From Paenibacillus_L residui (lineage in GTDB: Bacteria > Bacillota > Bacilli > Paenibacillales > NBRC-103111), in the NCBI RefSeq assembly GCF_042677205.1, contig NZ_JBHTIU010000027.1:62001-126000 (forward strand): a DNA stretch of 64,000 nt, in the 5' to 3' direction. Positions 1 through 8,015 of the stretch are shown here, piece by piece. Position 1 is the stretch's first letter. Each line of letters opens with the position of its first letter. The translations under genes and the position numbers were made by a program. A model generated the notes under the pieces. The model did no database searches. It saw only the letters and a program-made list of their open reading frames with translations, and was not told the origin of the DNA.

Positions 1-1773
1 CGCGGTGGAGGATTGAAGGTATGAGATCGACCCTGTCGGGGCAATGGCCATCCGGTAGGCATGATAGATTCCATGCTCTTGAACCAGCTCCTTCAAGCGG
101 AGCCAATCTTCCTTGGTCGGGATCACATGGCCTTCAAATAATGCTTTCACTTTATCCGTGCGCGGAGAATAATCATTATCCAAGTACCGGTCGAAATAAG
201 CTCCGTTCGCATACTCGCTTTTCTCAAAATCCTTGAACGTTTCCTTCCTTTCCTTGGCAATCAGCATCGACCGCTCCAGGGAATAGAAGTTGAGCATCAT
301 GAAGAAGGTGCGTACAAAATCGATCGCTTCCTTCGATTCGTACGGAATTTTGTTCGAGGCCAGAAATCCGTGCAGGTTCATGGCCCCCAAGCCGACGGAA
401 TGAAGCTCCCGGTTAGCTTTGGCGACAGAAGGAACGATGGCAATGTTGGTGCGGTCGCTCACCTCGGTCAGCGCATCCATGGCCAGATGAACCGTATCCC
501 TCATCCGCTTGTTCTGCATCACATTCACAATATTCAGCGATCCCAGGTTGCAGGAAATGTCGCGATGGATGTCATCCTCTACCCCGTAATCGTTAATGGT
601 GGATACTTCACTAAGCTGGGCGATTTCGCTGCACAGATTGGAAAACTTCACCCGGCCGATTTTTTTGAGGGCATGATATTCATTGGCGTTATCGACGAAC
701 ATTATGTATGGGTAGCCGGATTCCATCTGAATTTGCGCAATTTTTATGATGAGGTCTCTGGCGACGATTTTCTTCTTGCGGATATTCGGATTATTGACCA
801 GCTCGTCGTACATTTCCGTAATATCCATATCGTCCAGATGCATTCCGTACTCACGATAAACCGTATGCGGATAGAACAGGTACATGTCTTTATCCTGCTC
901 CACCAATTCGAAAAATTTATTAGGAGCAACGACGCCCAAGGAAAGCGTCTTGATCCGGATTTTCTCATCGCTGTTAATCTTCTTCGTATCCAGAAACTCA
1001 TGGATATCGGCGTGGAACAGGTTGAGGTAAACGACCCCGCTGCCGTCACGCTGGCCCAATTGGTTCGCATAGGAGAAGGCATCCTCGAACAGCTTCATAA
1101 CCGGCAGAACTCCGCTTGCTTTGCCGTCCAGCCCTTTAATTTGTTCGTCGGCCGCACGGATCTTGCTTAGATTGAGGCTGACACCGCCGCCGATCTTGCT
1201 TAACTGCAGAGCCGAATTGATCGCGAATCCGATCGAGTTCATCGAATCATCCACTTCCAGCAGGAAGCAGCTGACCAGCTCCCCGCGCCGCTTTTTGCCT
1301 GCGTTCAGGAACGTGGGCGTAGCCGGCTGATATTCCTGAGAAATCAGCAGATCCGCATATTCCCTCGCCTTTTGCATATCGCCGTTGCCCAGGAACAGCG
1401 CTACGACCGCAATCCGGTCTTCATACCGCTCCAGAAACTTGGTCCCGTCATTCGTCTTCATCGCGTAATTGTTGTAAAATTTAAAAGCGCTCATAAAGGA
1501 CGGAAAGCGGAACTTCCGGGCATACAGCCCCTCATACAAGCTCTTCACTTCGGCAAAGTCGTATTTGTCGAACAGCTCTTTCTCATAATAGTCGTGCTCG
1601 ATCAAATAATCGATCTTCTCTTTCAGATCATGGAAGAAAACCGTGTTCTGATTCACATAATCGACAAAATAGCTTCGGGCCGCCTCCCGGTCTTTGTCAA
1701 ACTGGAATTTGCCGTCCTTAAGCACCATAATTTCATTATTAAGCTGTATCCAATTGGAAAGTTGCGTGGACAA
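1..1773 (-). CDS. nrdE: Ribonucleoside-diphosphate reductase, class Ib, alpha subunit (3' end missing)
   Basis: This is the catalytic subunit that reduces ribonucleoside diphosphates to deoxyribonucleotides in the cytoplasm, together with the NrdF radical subunit. Translating the minus strand gives a NrdE sequence with the first redox cysteine in SCFLLEVDDSM, the N-x-C-x-E radical site in NLCSEI and the second cysteine in ISCNLGSLN. No N-terminal ATP-cone is seen, as expected for class Ib. The start is a TTG at 1773 with AGGAGG nine bases upstream. It lies inside the 3' end of nrdI, overlapping by about 35 bases, so translation is probably coupled. The gene runs off the left edge of the window; nrdF is expected beyond it (inference). 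Transcription should depend on the NrdR-like boxes and cobalamin riboswitch upstream of nrdI. Confidence 0.96.
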   Translation of the reverse strand, partial: MSTQLSNWIQLNNEIMVLKDGKFQFDKDREAARSYFVDYVNQNTVFFHDLKEKIDYLIEHDYYEKELFDKYDFAEVKSLYEGLYARKFRFPSFMSAFKFYNNYAMKTNDGTKFLERYEDRIAVVALFLGNGDMQKAREYADLLISQEYQPATPTFLNAGKKRRGELVSCFLLEVDDSMNSIGFAINSALQLSKIGGGVSLNLSKIRAADEQIKGLDGKASGVLPVMKLFEDAFSYANQLGQRDGSGVVYLNLFHADIHEFLDTKKINSDEKIRIKTLSLGVVAPNKFFELVEQDKDMYLFYPHTVYREYGMHLDDMDITEMYDELVNNPNIRKKKIVARDLIIKIAQIQMESGYPYIMFVDNANEYHALKKIGRVKFSNLCSEIAQLSEVSTINDYGVEDDIHRDISCNLGSLNIVNVMQNKRMRDTVHLAMDALTEVSDRTNIAIVPSVAKANRELHSVGLGAMNLHGFLASNKIPYESKEAIDFVRTFFMMLNFYSLERSMLIAKERKETFKDFEKSEYANGAYFDRYLDNDYSPRTDKVKALFEGHVIPTKEDWLRLKELVQEHGIYHAYRMAIAPTGSISYLQSSTA

Positions 1774-2119
1774 TTTGATTGACCTCCTGTTTAAATCGCT
1801 CGACATCTTTGTTCGTGCCGCTCAGCTCGAATTTCATCAGCAAAGGCACCGAGTACATCTCGGCCACCCGGTCTCCGGCCAAGCCGTAACGGGCTCCCCA
1901 GTTCATATTGCCGCTGGAAGCAACCCCTTGCAGCCACCGGCTATTTTCCTCCAGAAATTTCAGGGTCGTCTGCGGAACCTGCCCCACACCCGTAGTATAA
2001 GTAATCAGCACATAGGGCTGGTCGACGGTTAACCCTTCCGTAATTTGAACGCATTCCAGCTCCAATTTGTTCACGAACCGTTTCACGTTTCCTGTCTTAG
2101 AGTCAAATACGATAAGCAT
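1739..2119 (-). CDS. nrdI: NrdI flavodoxin-like ribonucleotide reductase partner
   Basis: NrdI is a small flavodoxin-like FMN protein that supplies the oxidant for assembling the dimanganese-tyrosyl cofactor of NrdF. The 126-residue product has the family's opening beta strand and phosphate loop (MLIVFDSKTGNVKRF) and the glycine-rich segment ITYTTGVGQVPQTT, followed by GVASSGNMNWGARYG. An open frame extends 13 codons further upstream, but the ATG at 2119 has GGAGG five bases ahead and matches family length. The gene is first in the nrdIE operon and overlaps nrdE. It lies about 140 bases downstream of the riboswitch terminator. Confidence 0.93.
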   Translation of the reverse strand: MLIVFDSKTGNVKRFVNKLELECVQITEGLTVDQPYVLITYTTGVGQVPQTTLKFLEENSRWLQGVASSGNMNWGARYGLAGDRVAEMYSVPLLMKFELSGTNKDVERFKQEVNQIVHATFQLDTA

Positions 2120-2260
2120 AGCTACCTCCATGGGCATCCACGTTCGGGGTCGTTCCATAGCAATCTACCTATCCACTTTTGAAGTAAAATGTGATAGCAG
2201 GATGCCGGCTGGCAGCAATTAACTCCGCCAAGCCCCGGAATTTAGAACTTCCAATGCATT

Positions 2261-2290
2261 AAAAATGGCCCATCCGCCGGTGGTGGGCCA
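2261..2290 (-). terminator. Intrinsic terminator of the cobalamin riboswitch
   Basis: Read on the minus strand, TGGCCCA (2284-2290) pairs with TGGGCCA (2266-2272), and a T-run follows at 2261-2265. It lies between the cobalamin aptamer and nrdI, so it is the probable OFF element of the expression platform. A second stem, AAACGACA pairing with TGTCGTTT around 2291-2345, sits just upstream and may be the competing fold. Confidence 0.8.
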
Positions 2291-2344
2291 AAAACGACAG
2301 CATGAAAGCTACAGAGCCATAAAATGGGCTCTGCTCCGTGTCGT

Positions 2345-2560
2345 TTCAACCTCTCATTCCCCGAAGATGCGAAACTTGCAGAGATAGAAGGCAGGTCTAC
2401 TGGCTTTGTGCTTCATCCTACTTTGAGCCCTTCCCGTATAGACCCGCCCCAAGACGCTGCCTATACAGTGGTATGCTCATTTCATCCGCACTTACAGTTG
2501 CGGGGACAGCTCCGGATTCACACCGGATTCCCTATTAAGTCAAATCTGACACCTTCTTCT
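2345..2560 (-). ncRNA. Cobalamin (B12) riboswitch
   Basis: The minus strand carries the hallmark cobalamin aptamer blocks in order: TTAATAGGGAATCCGGTG, then GAATCCGGAGCTGTCCCCGC with CAACTGTA, then ACCACTG, and last the B12-box-like AAAGCCAGTAGACCTGCC. It lies between a sigma-A promoter and an intrinsic terminator upstream of nrdIE. Cobalamin riboswitches upstream of B12-independent ribonucleotide reductases are known. The expected logic is repression of class Ib NrdIEF when B12 allows a class II enzyme to be used. No class II gene is in this window, so that part is inference. Confidence 0.93.
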
Positions 2561-2584
2561 CTATCTGTTATATTCAGTTAACTC

Positions 2585-2628
2585 TCTATATCTAGTATCT
2601 GTCGTCGAAGATGAACACTAAATATAGT
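2585..2628. promoter_or_regulatory. Tandem NrdR-like boxes
   Basis: The plus-strand text ACTAAATATAGT at 2617-2628 and TCTATATCTAGT at 2585-2596 agree at 9 of 12 positions and resemble the AT-rich palindromic NrdR box. Their 32-base offset is three helical turns, as is typical of paired NrdR boxes. They lie just downstream of the -10 element of the nrdIE promoter. The assignment to NrdR is by motif resemblance only. Confidence 0.6.
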
Positions 2629-2638
2629 CTCCTAACGT

Positions 2639-2667
2639 AATATACAATGTTTCTCTGTAACAATCAA
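2639..2667 (-). promoter_or_regulatory. Sigma-A promoter of the riboswitch-nrdIE transcript
   Basis: On the minus strand TTGATT (2662-2667) and TATATT (2639-2644) are separated by exactly 17 bases, a good sigma-A match. It is placed to transcribe the NrdR-like boxes, the cobalamin riboswitch and nrdIE. Confidence 0.7.
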
Positions 2668-2758
2668 GAGGCATTTTGGCATATTTATATTTTCATAGAT
2701 TTACATAACGGACATCGCCGTTGAGGTAAATAATTCTCCTGCTATTCCAGCCGTCTCT

Positions 2759-3796
2759 TTAACGGCCATGAAGCTGCCCTCCTGCGGAATAAGGCTCACC
2801 CGGGTTGAGGTCGATCACACGCCTTCGCGGTTCATTTAACGAGTGCTGATGCTCGCAGCGCCAACGCTGGCTCTCTGCGGAACCGATCGTTTCCCCGTCT
2901 CGAATGATGTCGCCCCTTTCATACAAATAATAGGCGAGATCGACGAGTATGGTGGCTACTTCATTCGGATCAAGACCGGTAAAATGACACTGCAGGTCAG
3001 GCACCCCCATCGCGGCAAGACCGCATGTATCGACGAGCATTTCCGGCTGGCCTGTCCCGTCCCCTTCCGCCTTGTATAATCGCACGTTCATAGCCCCGTG
3101 CAGCCATTCCCCTTCAGAAATTGCCCGTAAATATTCCTCGGGCTGAACGAGCTTGCCGCTTGTTTTCCAATAGATGGCCTCGCAAGGCGCCGTTTCCAGA
3201 AGAGCGCACAGAGCGCTCTGAAACAGTTTCAATCTTTCTTTATAGTTCAGTCCTTCCGCGCAGAAATCGGTCAGCAGCAAGGAATAACGGCAGCCTCCGA
3301 CCACTTGGCGGGCATCCGGCCAATGCCACGATTGCTGCAGTGCAGCTTCATACAAGGCCGCTTCCGGCGGACGCTCAGAGGGTAAGATACAAGTTTGCGC
3401 AGGAACGACTCCATCGCGGTATTGGACCATATAGTTGGAATGATAGAATAAGAGAGGTTCGAAATCTTGCCGCGTCCGCTCGCCGGAATGGGCCTCCGAT
3501 ACGACCGGATCCCGATCCCGCGCACCCTTAGGAGCATGTTCGTCGAGCCTGGCTTCCCCGGTATATTTCTGCATCTTTGCGTATAACCGTTCTTGATTCA
3601 GAATTGGCTTGTGCCGGTACAGAAGTTCCACCATCCATACAGGAGCGAAGCCGGGGAATTCCTCTTTGGACTTCACGATCGTCTCCTGCTCCTGCTCCTG
3701 CTTCACCGGTGCTTCTGCGGGTTCATGAGCTTCCTCCGTCACTTGCTCTTTGCTTTTGCTCCATTTGCGAAATAGATCTAACCAGCCCATTATCAT
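2759..3796 (-). CDS. DUF4261-like cytoplasmic protein
   Basis: A 345-residue soluble protein of unknown function. After an N-terminal segment rich in Lys, Glu and Gln (residues about 10-45), the body contains SLLLTDFCAEGLNYKERLKLF and CEAIYWKTSGKLVQPEEYL. Near the end comes MLVDTCGLAAMGVPDLQCHF, followed by a run ending in VIDLNPG. I recognise this pattern as resembling DUF4261 proteins of Paenibacillus and Bacillus, a family without an established role. No signal peptide or membrane segment is seen. The first of two close ATG codons is preferred because GGAGG lies six bases ahead of it. It stands alone between the nrd promoter region and a noncoding gap. Confidence 0.75.
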   Translation of the reverse strand: MIMGWLDLFRKWSKSKEQVTEEAHEPAEAPVKQEQEQETIVKSKEEFPGFAPVWMVELLYRHKPILNQERLYAKMQKYTGEARLDEHAPKGARDRDPVVSEAHSGERTRQDFEPLLFYHSNYMVQYRDGVVPAQTCILPSERPPEAALYEAALQQSWHWPDARQVVGGCRYSLLLTDFCAEGLNYKERLKLFQSALCALLETAPCEAIYWKTSGKLVQPEEYLRAISEGEWLHGAMNVRLYKAEGDGTGQPEMLVDTCGLAAMGVPDLQCHFTGLDPNEVATILVDLAYYLYERGDIIRDGETIGSAESQRWRCEHQHSLNEPRRRVIDLNPGEPYSAGGQLHGR

Positions 3797-4166
3797 TAAA
3801 TTCCTCCTGTCTATCCTGATGTTTTTTCTAACGGACCGTCACCCGACATCCGCTTTGCAGCCTTCTTATTCCTGACGGATACCGTTCCGGAGCCTTATCC
3901 ATCCCATTGGCAAGGCTATAGCCCGCTCCTTGGTCCGGCCCCGGCTTCAGGGATCGTTTCATGCCCCGAAACTACATATAGCACATCCGCTTGCATTTTG
4001 CCATTCATCCGTCTCCACCTCTGCTAAATTATTCATAATCAGGGAGCCGTTAAATAATTTTTCATAACTTTTTTCAAACTTACTGTTTCTTTTTTTTGCA
4101 GTTTTAGGTAAAGTATTAAATGTTGTTAATTTATCAATTTATAGAAAGAAGGCTGAGTTAAGTACG
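3797..4166. other. Intergenic stretch, nothing recognised
   Basis: This 370-base gap separates the divergent DUF4261-like gene and the lipoprotein gene. The right half is AT-rich and probably holds the lipoprotein promoter, but no clear -35/-10 pair, operator or structured RNA stood out. Confidence 0.4.
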
Positions 4167-5297
4167 ATGATGAAGAAAAAATGGAACGTGCTGTTGGCAA
4201 CTACCGTCCTAACAGCGGGAATTTTGTCCGGATGCGGTTCGGATAACAAACCACCGACAACAACCGACCCTTCGCCAAGTCCTACGGCATCCACCGAGCC
4301 TTCGGCTTCCCCGACGGCCAGCCAGAAGCCTGCGGCGGACGGGAAAGAGCTGAAGAGCAAGGACGAGAGCGTGCAAATTACTGTTCCTAAGGATTGGAAA
4401 GAGAATGACTCGCTAAACGCGCAGGCCATTCTGGGCGCAGCCAACCTTGTGAAAGAAAAGTACGTGATTGCTGTTCCATTCGCTAAATCGGAATTTGCTG
4501 ACGATACTACGCTTGATGATTTCATGACCGTTGCTAATCAGAACATCGAAATGACCGCGGAAAATACAAAAATCAGTGAAACCAAAGATATTCAAATTGA
4601 CGGCATCCCCGCAAAACAAGCCGTTATTTCGGCCGAGATTACCGGTATCAAAGTCCGTTATTTGATTACATACCTGGAGAAAGGCAACCGTTTCTATCAA
4701 TTGGCTGCCTGGACATTGGATGAACGCTATGATGAGTACGAGGAAGAATTTACTAACGTCATTAATTCTTTCCGGGTTCTGAAAGATGATGTTGAAACTA
4801 CGGCCGGGAACGGTTCGGATTCCAAGACGAGCGGCAAGGATGTCGTACTTACCGATAGTGCAGACTTGACGGAAATTACACTGCCGGGCGGGTGGACGGA
4901 AGCTAATGGGCTGAACGACGAAGCCGACCTCCAAGCCCTTAATCTCTCTGCAGGAAACGAGAACTATCTGATGGTTCTTAACGAGCCCAAGACAGATTTC
5001 GACGACGGATTTACGCTGCAAGAATACTACGATTTGATTATGTCCATGCAGACAGACGGTTCTCTCATCGGCAACGCCGTCCATTCCGATCCTGTTGAAA
5101 CAGATATTAACGGTAACAAAGGCATCCAGTTTGAAGTCCGGGGAGAAGTGGATAAAGTCAAGATCGCTTATCTGTTTACACTGGTAGAATCCGAAAACGG
5201 CTTCCACCAAGTAATTTTCTGGACGAATGCCAATAAAATGGATGATAACAAGCAAACTTATATCGACGCAACCAACACGTTTAAAGTTAAGAAGTAA
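4167..5297 (+). CDS. Two-repeat surface lipoprotein, function unknown
   Basis: A 376-residue predicted lipoprotein. Residues 1-22 form a lipoprotein signal ending in the lipobox LSGC, so the mature protein should be anchored to the outer face of the membrane. A Pro/Ser/Thr-rich linker (about residues 28-58) is followed by two related domains of about 145 residues. Domain 1 is about 60-205 and domain 2 about 225-376. Both share a VQITVPKDW/EITLPGGW opening, an alanine- and leucine-rich segment, a KVRYLITYLE/KVKIAYLFTLVE strand and an FRVLK/FKVKK ending. The fold recalls small PsbP-like or stress-sensor lipoprotein domains of Bacillales, but no specific function can be given. The ribosome binding site is weak. 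A strong terminator follows. Confidence 0.88.
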   Translation: MMKKKWNVLLATTVLTAGILSGCGSDNKPPTTTDPSPSPTASTEPSASPTASQKPAADGKELKSKDESVQITVPKDWKENDSLNAQAILGAANLVKEKYVIAVPFAKSEFADDTTLDDFMTVANQNIEMTAENTKISETKDIQIDGIPAKQAVISAEITGIKVRYLITYLEKGNRFYQLAAWTLDERYDEYEEEFTNVINSFRVLKDDVETTAGNGSDSKTSGKDVVLTDSADLTEITLPGGWTEANGLNDEADLQALNLSAGNENYLMVLNEPKTDFDDGFTLQEYYDLIMSMQTDGSLIGNAVHSDPVETDINGNKGIQFEVRGEVDKVKIAYLFTLVESENGFHQVIFWTNANKMDDNKQTYIDATNTFKVKK

Positions 5298-5408
5298 TTA
5301 CACTAACCGGTGAGCTTTCGGAATCGATGCGGGAGCATTTATGGCTGCACGATATCCGGCAGTCCGCGGAATTTATCAAGCAATGGCACTTATTAAATCA
5401 TTAGCAGG

Positions 5409-5446
5409 AGCGAAGGGGCGTACCAACGCCCCTTCGCTCTTTTTTC
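5409..5446 (+). terminator. Intrinsic terminator after the lipoprotein gene
   Basis: A perfect 13-base stem (5409-5421 with 5428-5440), loop TACCAA, is followed by six T residues on the plus strand. It ends the lipoprotein transcript. Between the gene and the hairpin, 5308-5404 reads as a short coding-like frame ending in AEFIKQWHLLNH, possibly a gene remnant. Confidence 0.9.
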
Positions 5447-5544
5447 CGGGTGGAAGATTAATCCCGGCTCCGAAAACGCGATGAAGGCGCCTGCCTCAGT
5501 CCGGAGCACAGAACGCCTTCGTATTCATATCACTGCTATATTAA

Positions 5545-6726
5545 TTATGACTGGGCTACTCTTGCTCTCCTTCTTTGCGGCATGTCGGGGAGCTCATTGA
5601 CAGAGACCACCTGATCGGTTTTCTTCCTGGGCTTCTCCCAATACTGTTCATTGCCCGGCAAATCATCGAACCAGGCCGCATCGTCAGGGCAATCCAATAC
5701 CATAAACCGGCCATAATGCCCCTCTCGGGATTGGTGATATTTCAAATACGCTTTGCCGTCCTGAATCGCCAAAATTTCAATTTTGCCGGAAGTATGGCTC
5801 ATCGAGAGGCGCACACGCTTACCCAATCCGGAAGTGAGAGCTTTGGCTTCTTCCACGATCTCGTAAGCCCGCTTCAAGGGGAGTACAAAATCTTTGTTAC
5901 CGGCAACCGGACGGTTGATAAAGAAATAATACGGAGTGACGCCCGCCCAGGATAGCTGGTCTAACAATTCTCCCAGAACGACAGGGTCATCGTTAATTCC
6001 TCTCAGCACCGGAGTCTGGTTGACAACAATGGCTCCTGCTTCATGAAGCGCCTGAAATGCCCGTTTCGCTTCCGGTGTAATTTCCCGCGGATGATTAATA
6101 TGAGCCATTACATATATTCGTTGTTCAGGAGTCGAATAAGTCCGAATCGTATCCAGCAATTCCTGGTCTTCGTATATCCGCATTGGGTTAAAAACGGGGA
6201 TTTTGGAGCCGAGGCGAATAATTTTGACGTGCTTGATTTCCCGAAGCCGTTGGAAAATCATCTTCAGCTTGGAGGTGGCGAGAATCAGACTGTCTCCGCC
6301 TGTCAGCAGGACGTTGTTGATTTCGGGATGCCGGGAAATATATTCAATTCCCGGATCTACATCCAGCATCGCCTCTTTGACATCGTTGCGGAATAGCCGT
6401 TTGCGGAAGCAATATCGGCAGTAAGCGCCGCAAACCTCCGACACAATCAACAGAGCTGTTGTCTTATACTTGTGCTGGCAGCCGGGAACCACATAATTCG
6501 TGTCCTCGTCGGAAGCATCCCAGCGGCCGTATTCGAGAAGCTCTCCTTCATTGGGAATTACCAGCTTCTTAATGGGATCATGGGGATCTTGCCAATTGAT
6601 TAATCCTAAATAATAGTCGTTAACCCGAAAAACGAACTTCTCCGTTATTTGCTTAAGCTTTTGTCTCTCTTCCTCCGGTATAGCCGTTATCTTGTCGATA
6701 TCGGTGATATACTTCGGCTGGGCCAT
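5545..6726 (-). CDS. KamA-family radical SAM 2,3-aminomutase, probably not lysine-specific
   Basis: A 393-residue radical S-adenosylmethionine/PLP enzyme of the lysine 2,3-aminomutase family, which moves an amino group from the alpha to the beta carbon. The CxxxCxxC cluster motif is at Cys99-Cys103-Cys106 (CGAYCRYC), with LTGGDSL at about 141-147. The probable PLP lysine is Lys315 in SHTSGK. Compared from memory with Clostridium lysine 2,3-aminomutase, the two substrate-binding aspartates (Asp293, Asp330) align with Arg272 (PYYFFINRPVAG) and Ser308. Glutamate 2,3-aminomutase also replaces these acids, one of them with Lys. An acidic substrate giving a beta-amino acid osmolyte is therefore possible. 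The start has AAAGGAGG eight bases ahead. A c-di-AMP riboswitch and strong promoter lie upstream. No ablB-like acetyltransferase gene is nearby. Confidence 0.88.
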   Translation of the reverse strand: MAQPKYITDIDKITAIPEEERQKLKQITEKFVFRVNDYYLGLINWQDPHDPIKKLVIPNEGELLEYGRWDASDEDTNYVVPGCQHKYKTTALLIVSEVCGAYCRYCFRKRLFRNDVKEAMLDVDPGIEYISRHPEINNVLLTGGDSLILATSKLKMIFQRLREIKHVKIIRLGSKIPVFNPMRIYEDQELLDTIRTYSTPEQRIYVMAHINHPREITPEAKRAFQALHEAGAIVVNQTPVLRGINDDPVVLGELLDQLSWAGVTPYYFFINRPVAGNKDFVLPLKRAYEIVEEAKALTSGLGKRVRLSMSHTSGKIEILAIQDGKAYLKYHQSREGHYGRFMVLDCPDDAAWFDDLPGNEQYWEKPRKKTDQVVSVNELPDMPQRRRARVAQS

Positions 6727-6874
6727 TCCAATTCCTCCTTTATTCTGTTCAAGTCGTGTCTCTTCCTATCTTAGTAATGAGCAGGAACCAAGAGCCTATA
6801 GGCGGAGGTTCGCTTAGAATCGATTCTTCGGTATCCACGTTCAACACCCCATTCCAATCAGTGTATAAAAGCAA

Positions 6875-6921
6875 AAATGTCCCGCCCTGACGGAAAGCCC
6901 ATCTCTGTCAGCGGCGGGACC
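6875..6921 (-). terminator. Terminator in the leader of the KamA-family gene
   Basis: On the minus strand GTCCCGCC (6914-6921) pairs with GGCGGGAC (6880-6887), extended by an inner GTCAG/CTGAC-type pairing, and a T-run follows at 6875-6879. It lies between the c-di-AMP aptamer and the coding region and is a likely regulated terminator. Confidence 0.75.
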
Positions 6922-6930
6922 CTATACACA

Positions 6931-6950
6931 AAAAGACCCTACAAGGGTCA
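6931..6950 (-). terminator. Second terminator-like hairpin next to the c-di-AMP aptamer
   Basis: On the minus strand GACCC-TTGTA-GGGTC is followed directly by five T residues (6931-6935). It abuts the 3' end of the aptamer. The preceding aptamer text GGGTCAAGAC can compete for the GACCC arm, so this is a plausible ligand-controlled terminator. Confidence 0.65.
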
Positions 6951-6954
6951 AAGT

Positions 6955-7108
6955 GTAAGCAAGTTTGCTCCTATATCAGTCTTGACCCATCCACTGCAGA
7001 CGAGGTTAGCTGACGGGCTCGGGAAGATGGTTCCCTACATTCGTAAAGCAATGATTCGCCCCAATAACTGGTTCCCCCGCTTTCCGATGTGATAATCGGA
7101 AATTAAGC
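6955..7108 (-). ncRNA. Cyclic di-AMP riboswitch (ydaO/yuaA class)
   Basis: The minus strand has the class signature blocks in order: CGGGGGAACCAG, TTATTGGGGCGAATC, TAGGGAACC and CCGAGCCCGTCAGCTAACCT followed by CGTCTGCAG. These match what I know of the ydaO/yuaA motif, now the c-di-AMP riboswitch, which typically turns off potassium-uptake and osmolyte genes when c-di-AMP is high. It starts just downstream of a sigma-A promoter and precedes two terminator hairpins and the KamA-family gene. Confidence 0.9.
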
Positions 7109-7116
7109 GTAATCAA

Positions 7117-7145
7117 ATTGTATAGCAGAATAAGGAAATTGTCAA
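7117..7145 (-). promoter_or_regulatory. Sigma-A promoter of the c-di-AMP riboswitch transcript
   Basis: On the minus strand a consensus TTGACA (7140-7145) and TACAAT (7117-7122) are separated by 17 bases. The predicted start is immediately ahead of the riboswitch aptamer. Confidence 0.85.
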
Positions 7146-7392
7146 CCATTAAGCCTTGACAACCATCCTTTACAAAATCGGCCATCCCCTTCCTTTTACT
7201 GCTCAACGCCATTATCCCCTCCCCTAACTGATTGATTTTTTGCCCCTCCCTCGCCGTTATCTTCTCCGCTCCTGCATGACTCCGCGATAGCTAGACCCAT
7301 TTCTATCACGAAATCTCTCATTATTAAATACTCTATTACTATTAGATAAATCTATTAAATTGCTTTATCAAATTTTGAGGACGGTGGTTTGT

Positions 7393-7971
7393 ATGATTCA
7401 TCCGGATACGGAGCTTCGCTTCGTTAACGAAAAGATAGGGCTCGGCGTATTCGCGACCAAATTTATTCCTAAAGGAACTATTGTTTGGGTATTGGATGAC
7501 TTAGATATGATTCTGGACGAGGATTACGTCGATTCTCTGGAACCGCTGCGGCGGGATATCGTCTACAAATACGCCTACCAAAATGAAAAAGGAGAATATG
7601 TTCTGTGCTGGGACCACGGAAGATACATCAATCACAGCTTTAATCCTAATTGTATAGGAACGGCGTATGAACTGGAATTAGCGGCGAGGGACATCCATCC
7701 CGGCGAAGAGTTAACGAGTGATTATGGAATTTTGGGGGATGAGGAGCCCTTTGTATGTGTGCCGGAGGAAGGCACCTCCCGGACTATAGTCATGCCCGAC
7801 GATTATTTGCATTATTACCGGTTGTGGGATGAGATGGCCGCGGAAGCCTTCAAATATTTTAATCAGGTGGATCAGCCTCTGAAGCATCTCATTCCCCGCA
7901 AATTCAGAAAAAAAGTCCATGCCGTCGCCGCAGGCCTGAGACCGTTGGATTCAATCCTGACTACGTTTTAG
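7393..7971 (+). CDS. SET-domain protein
   Basis: A 192-residue protein with a compact SET domain, the fold of protein-lysine methyltransferases, which use S-adenosylmethionine. The diagnostic motifs are present: GLGVFATKFIPKGT near the N-terminus, the pseudoknot motif INHSFNPNC at about residue 79, and the closing GEELTSDYG at about 107. The C-terminal 60 residues are basic and have no cysteine-rich post-SET motif. The open frame extends upstream to a TTG at 7360, but the ATG at 7393 has GAGGACGGTGG ahead of it. It is followed after 44 bases by the dehydrogenase gene on the same strand, so the two are probably co-transcribed. The substrate is unknown; most bacterial SET proteins are uncharacterised. 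Confidence 0.85.
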   Translation: MIHPDTELRFVNEKIGLGVFATKFIPKGTIVWVLDDLDMILDEDYVDSLEPLRRDIVYKYAYQNEKGEYVLCWDHGRYINHSFNPNCIGTAYELELAARDIHPGEELTSDYGILGDEEPFVCVPEEGTSRTIVMPDDYLHYYRLWDEMAAEAFKYFNQVDQPLKHLIPRKFRKKVHAVAAGLRPLDSILTTF

Positions 7972-8015
7972 CCTTATTCGGCCTGGCTGGAATTTGATGA
8001 AAGAGGTGAACGATA

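Noticed and set aside
370..1170. Long plus-strand frame antisense to nrdE
   Set aside because: It is a shadow of the nrdE reading frame; the minus strand gives the conserved reductase motifs. The same applies to other long antisense frames such as 12855-13679, 22761-23900, 29046-30053 and 25821-26555.
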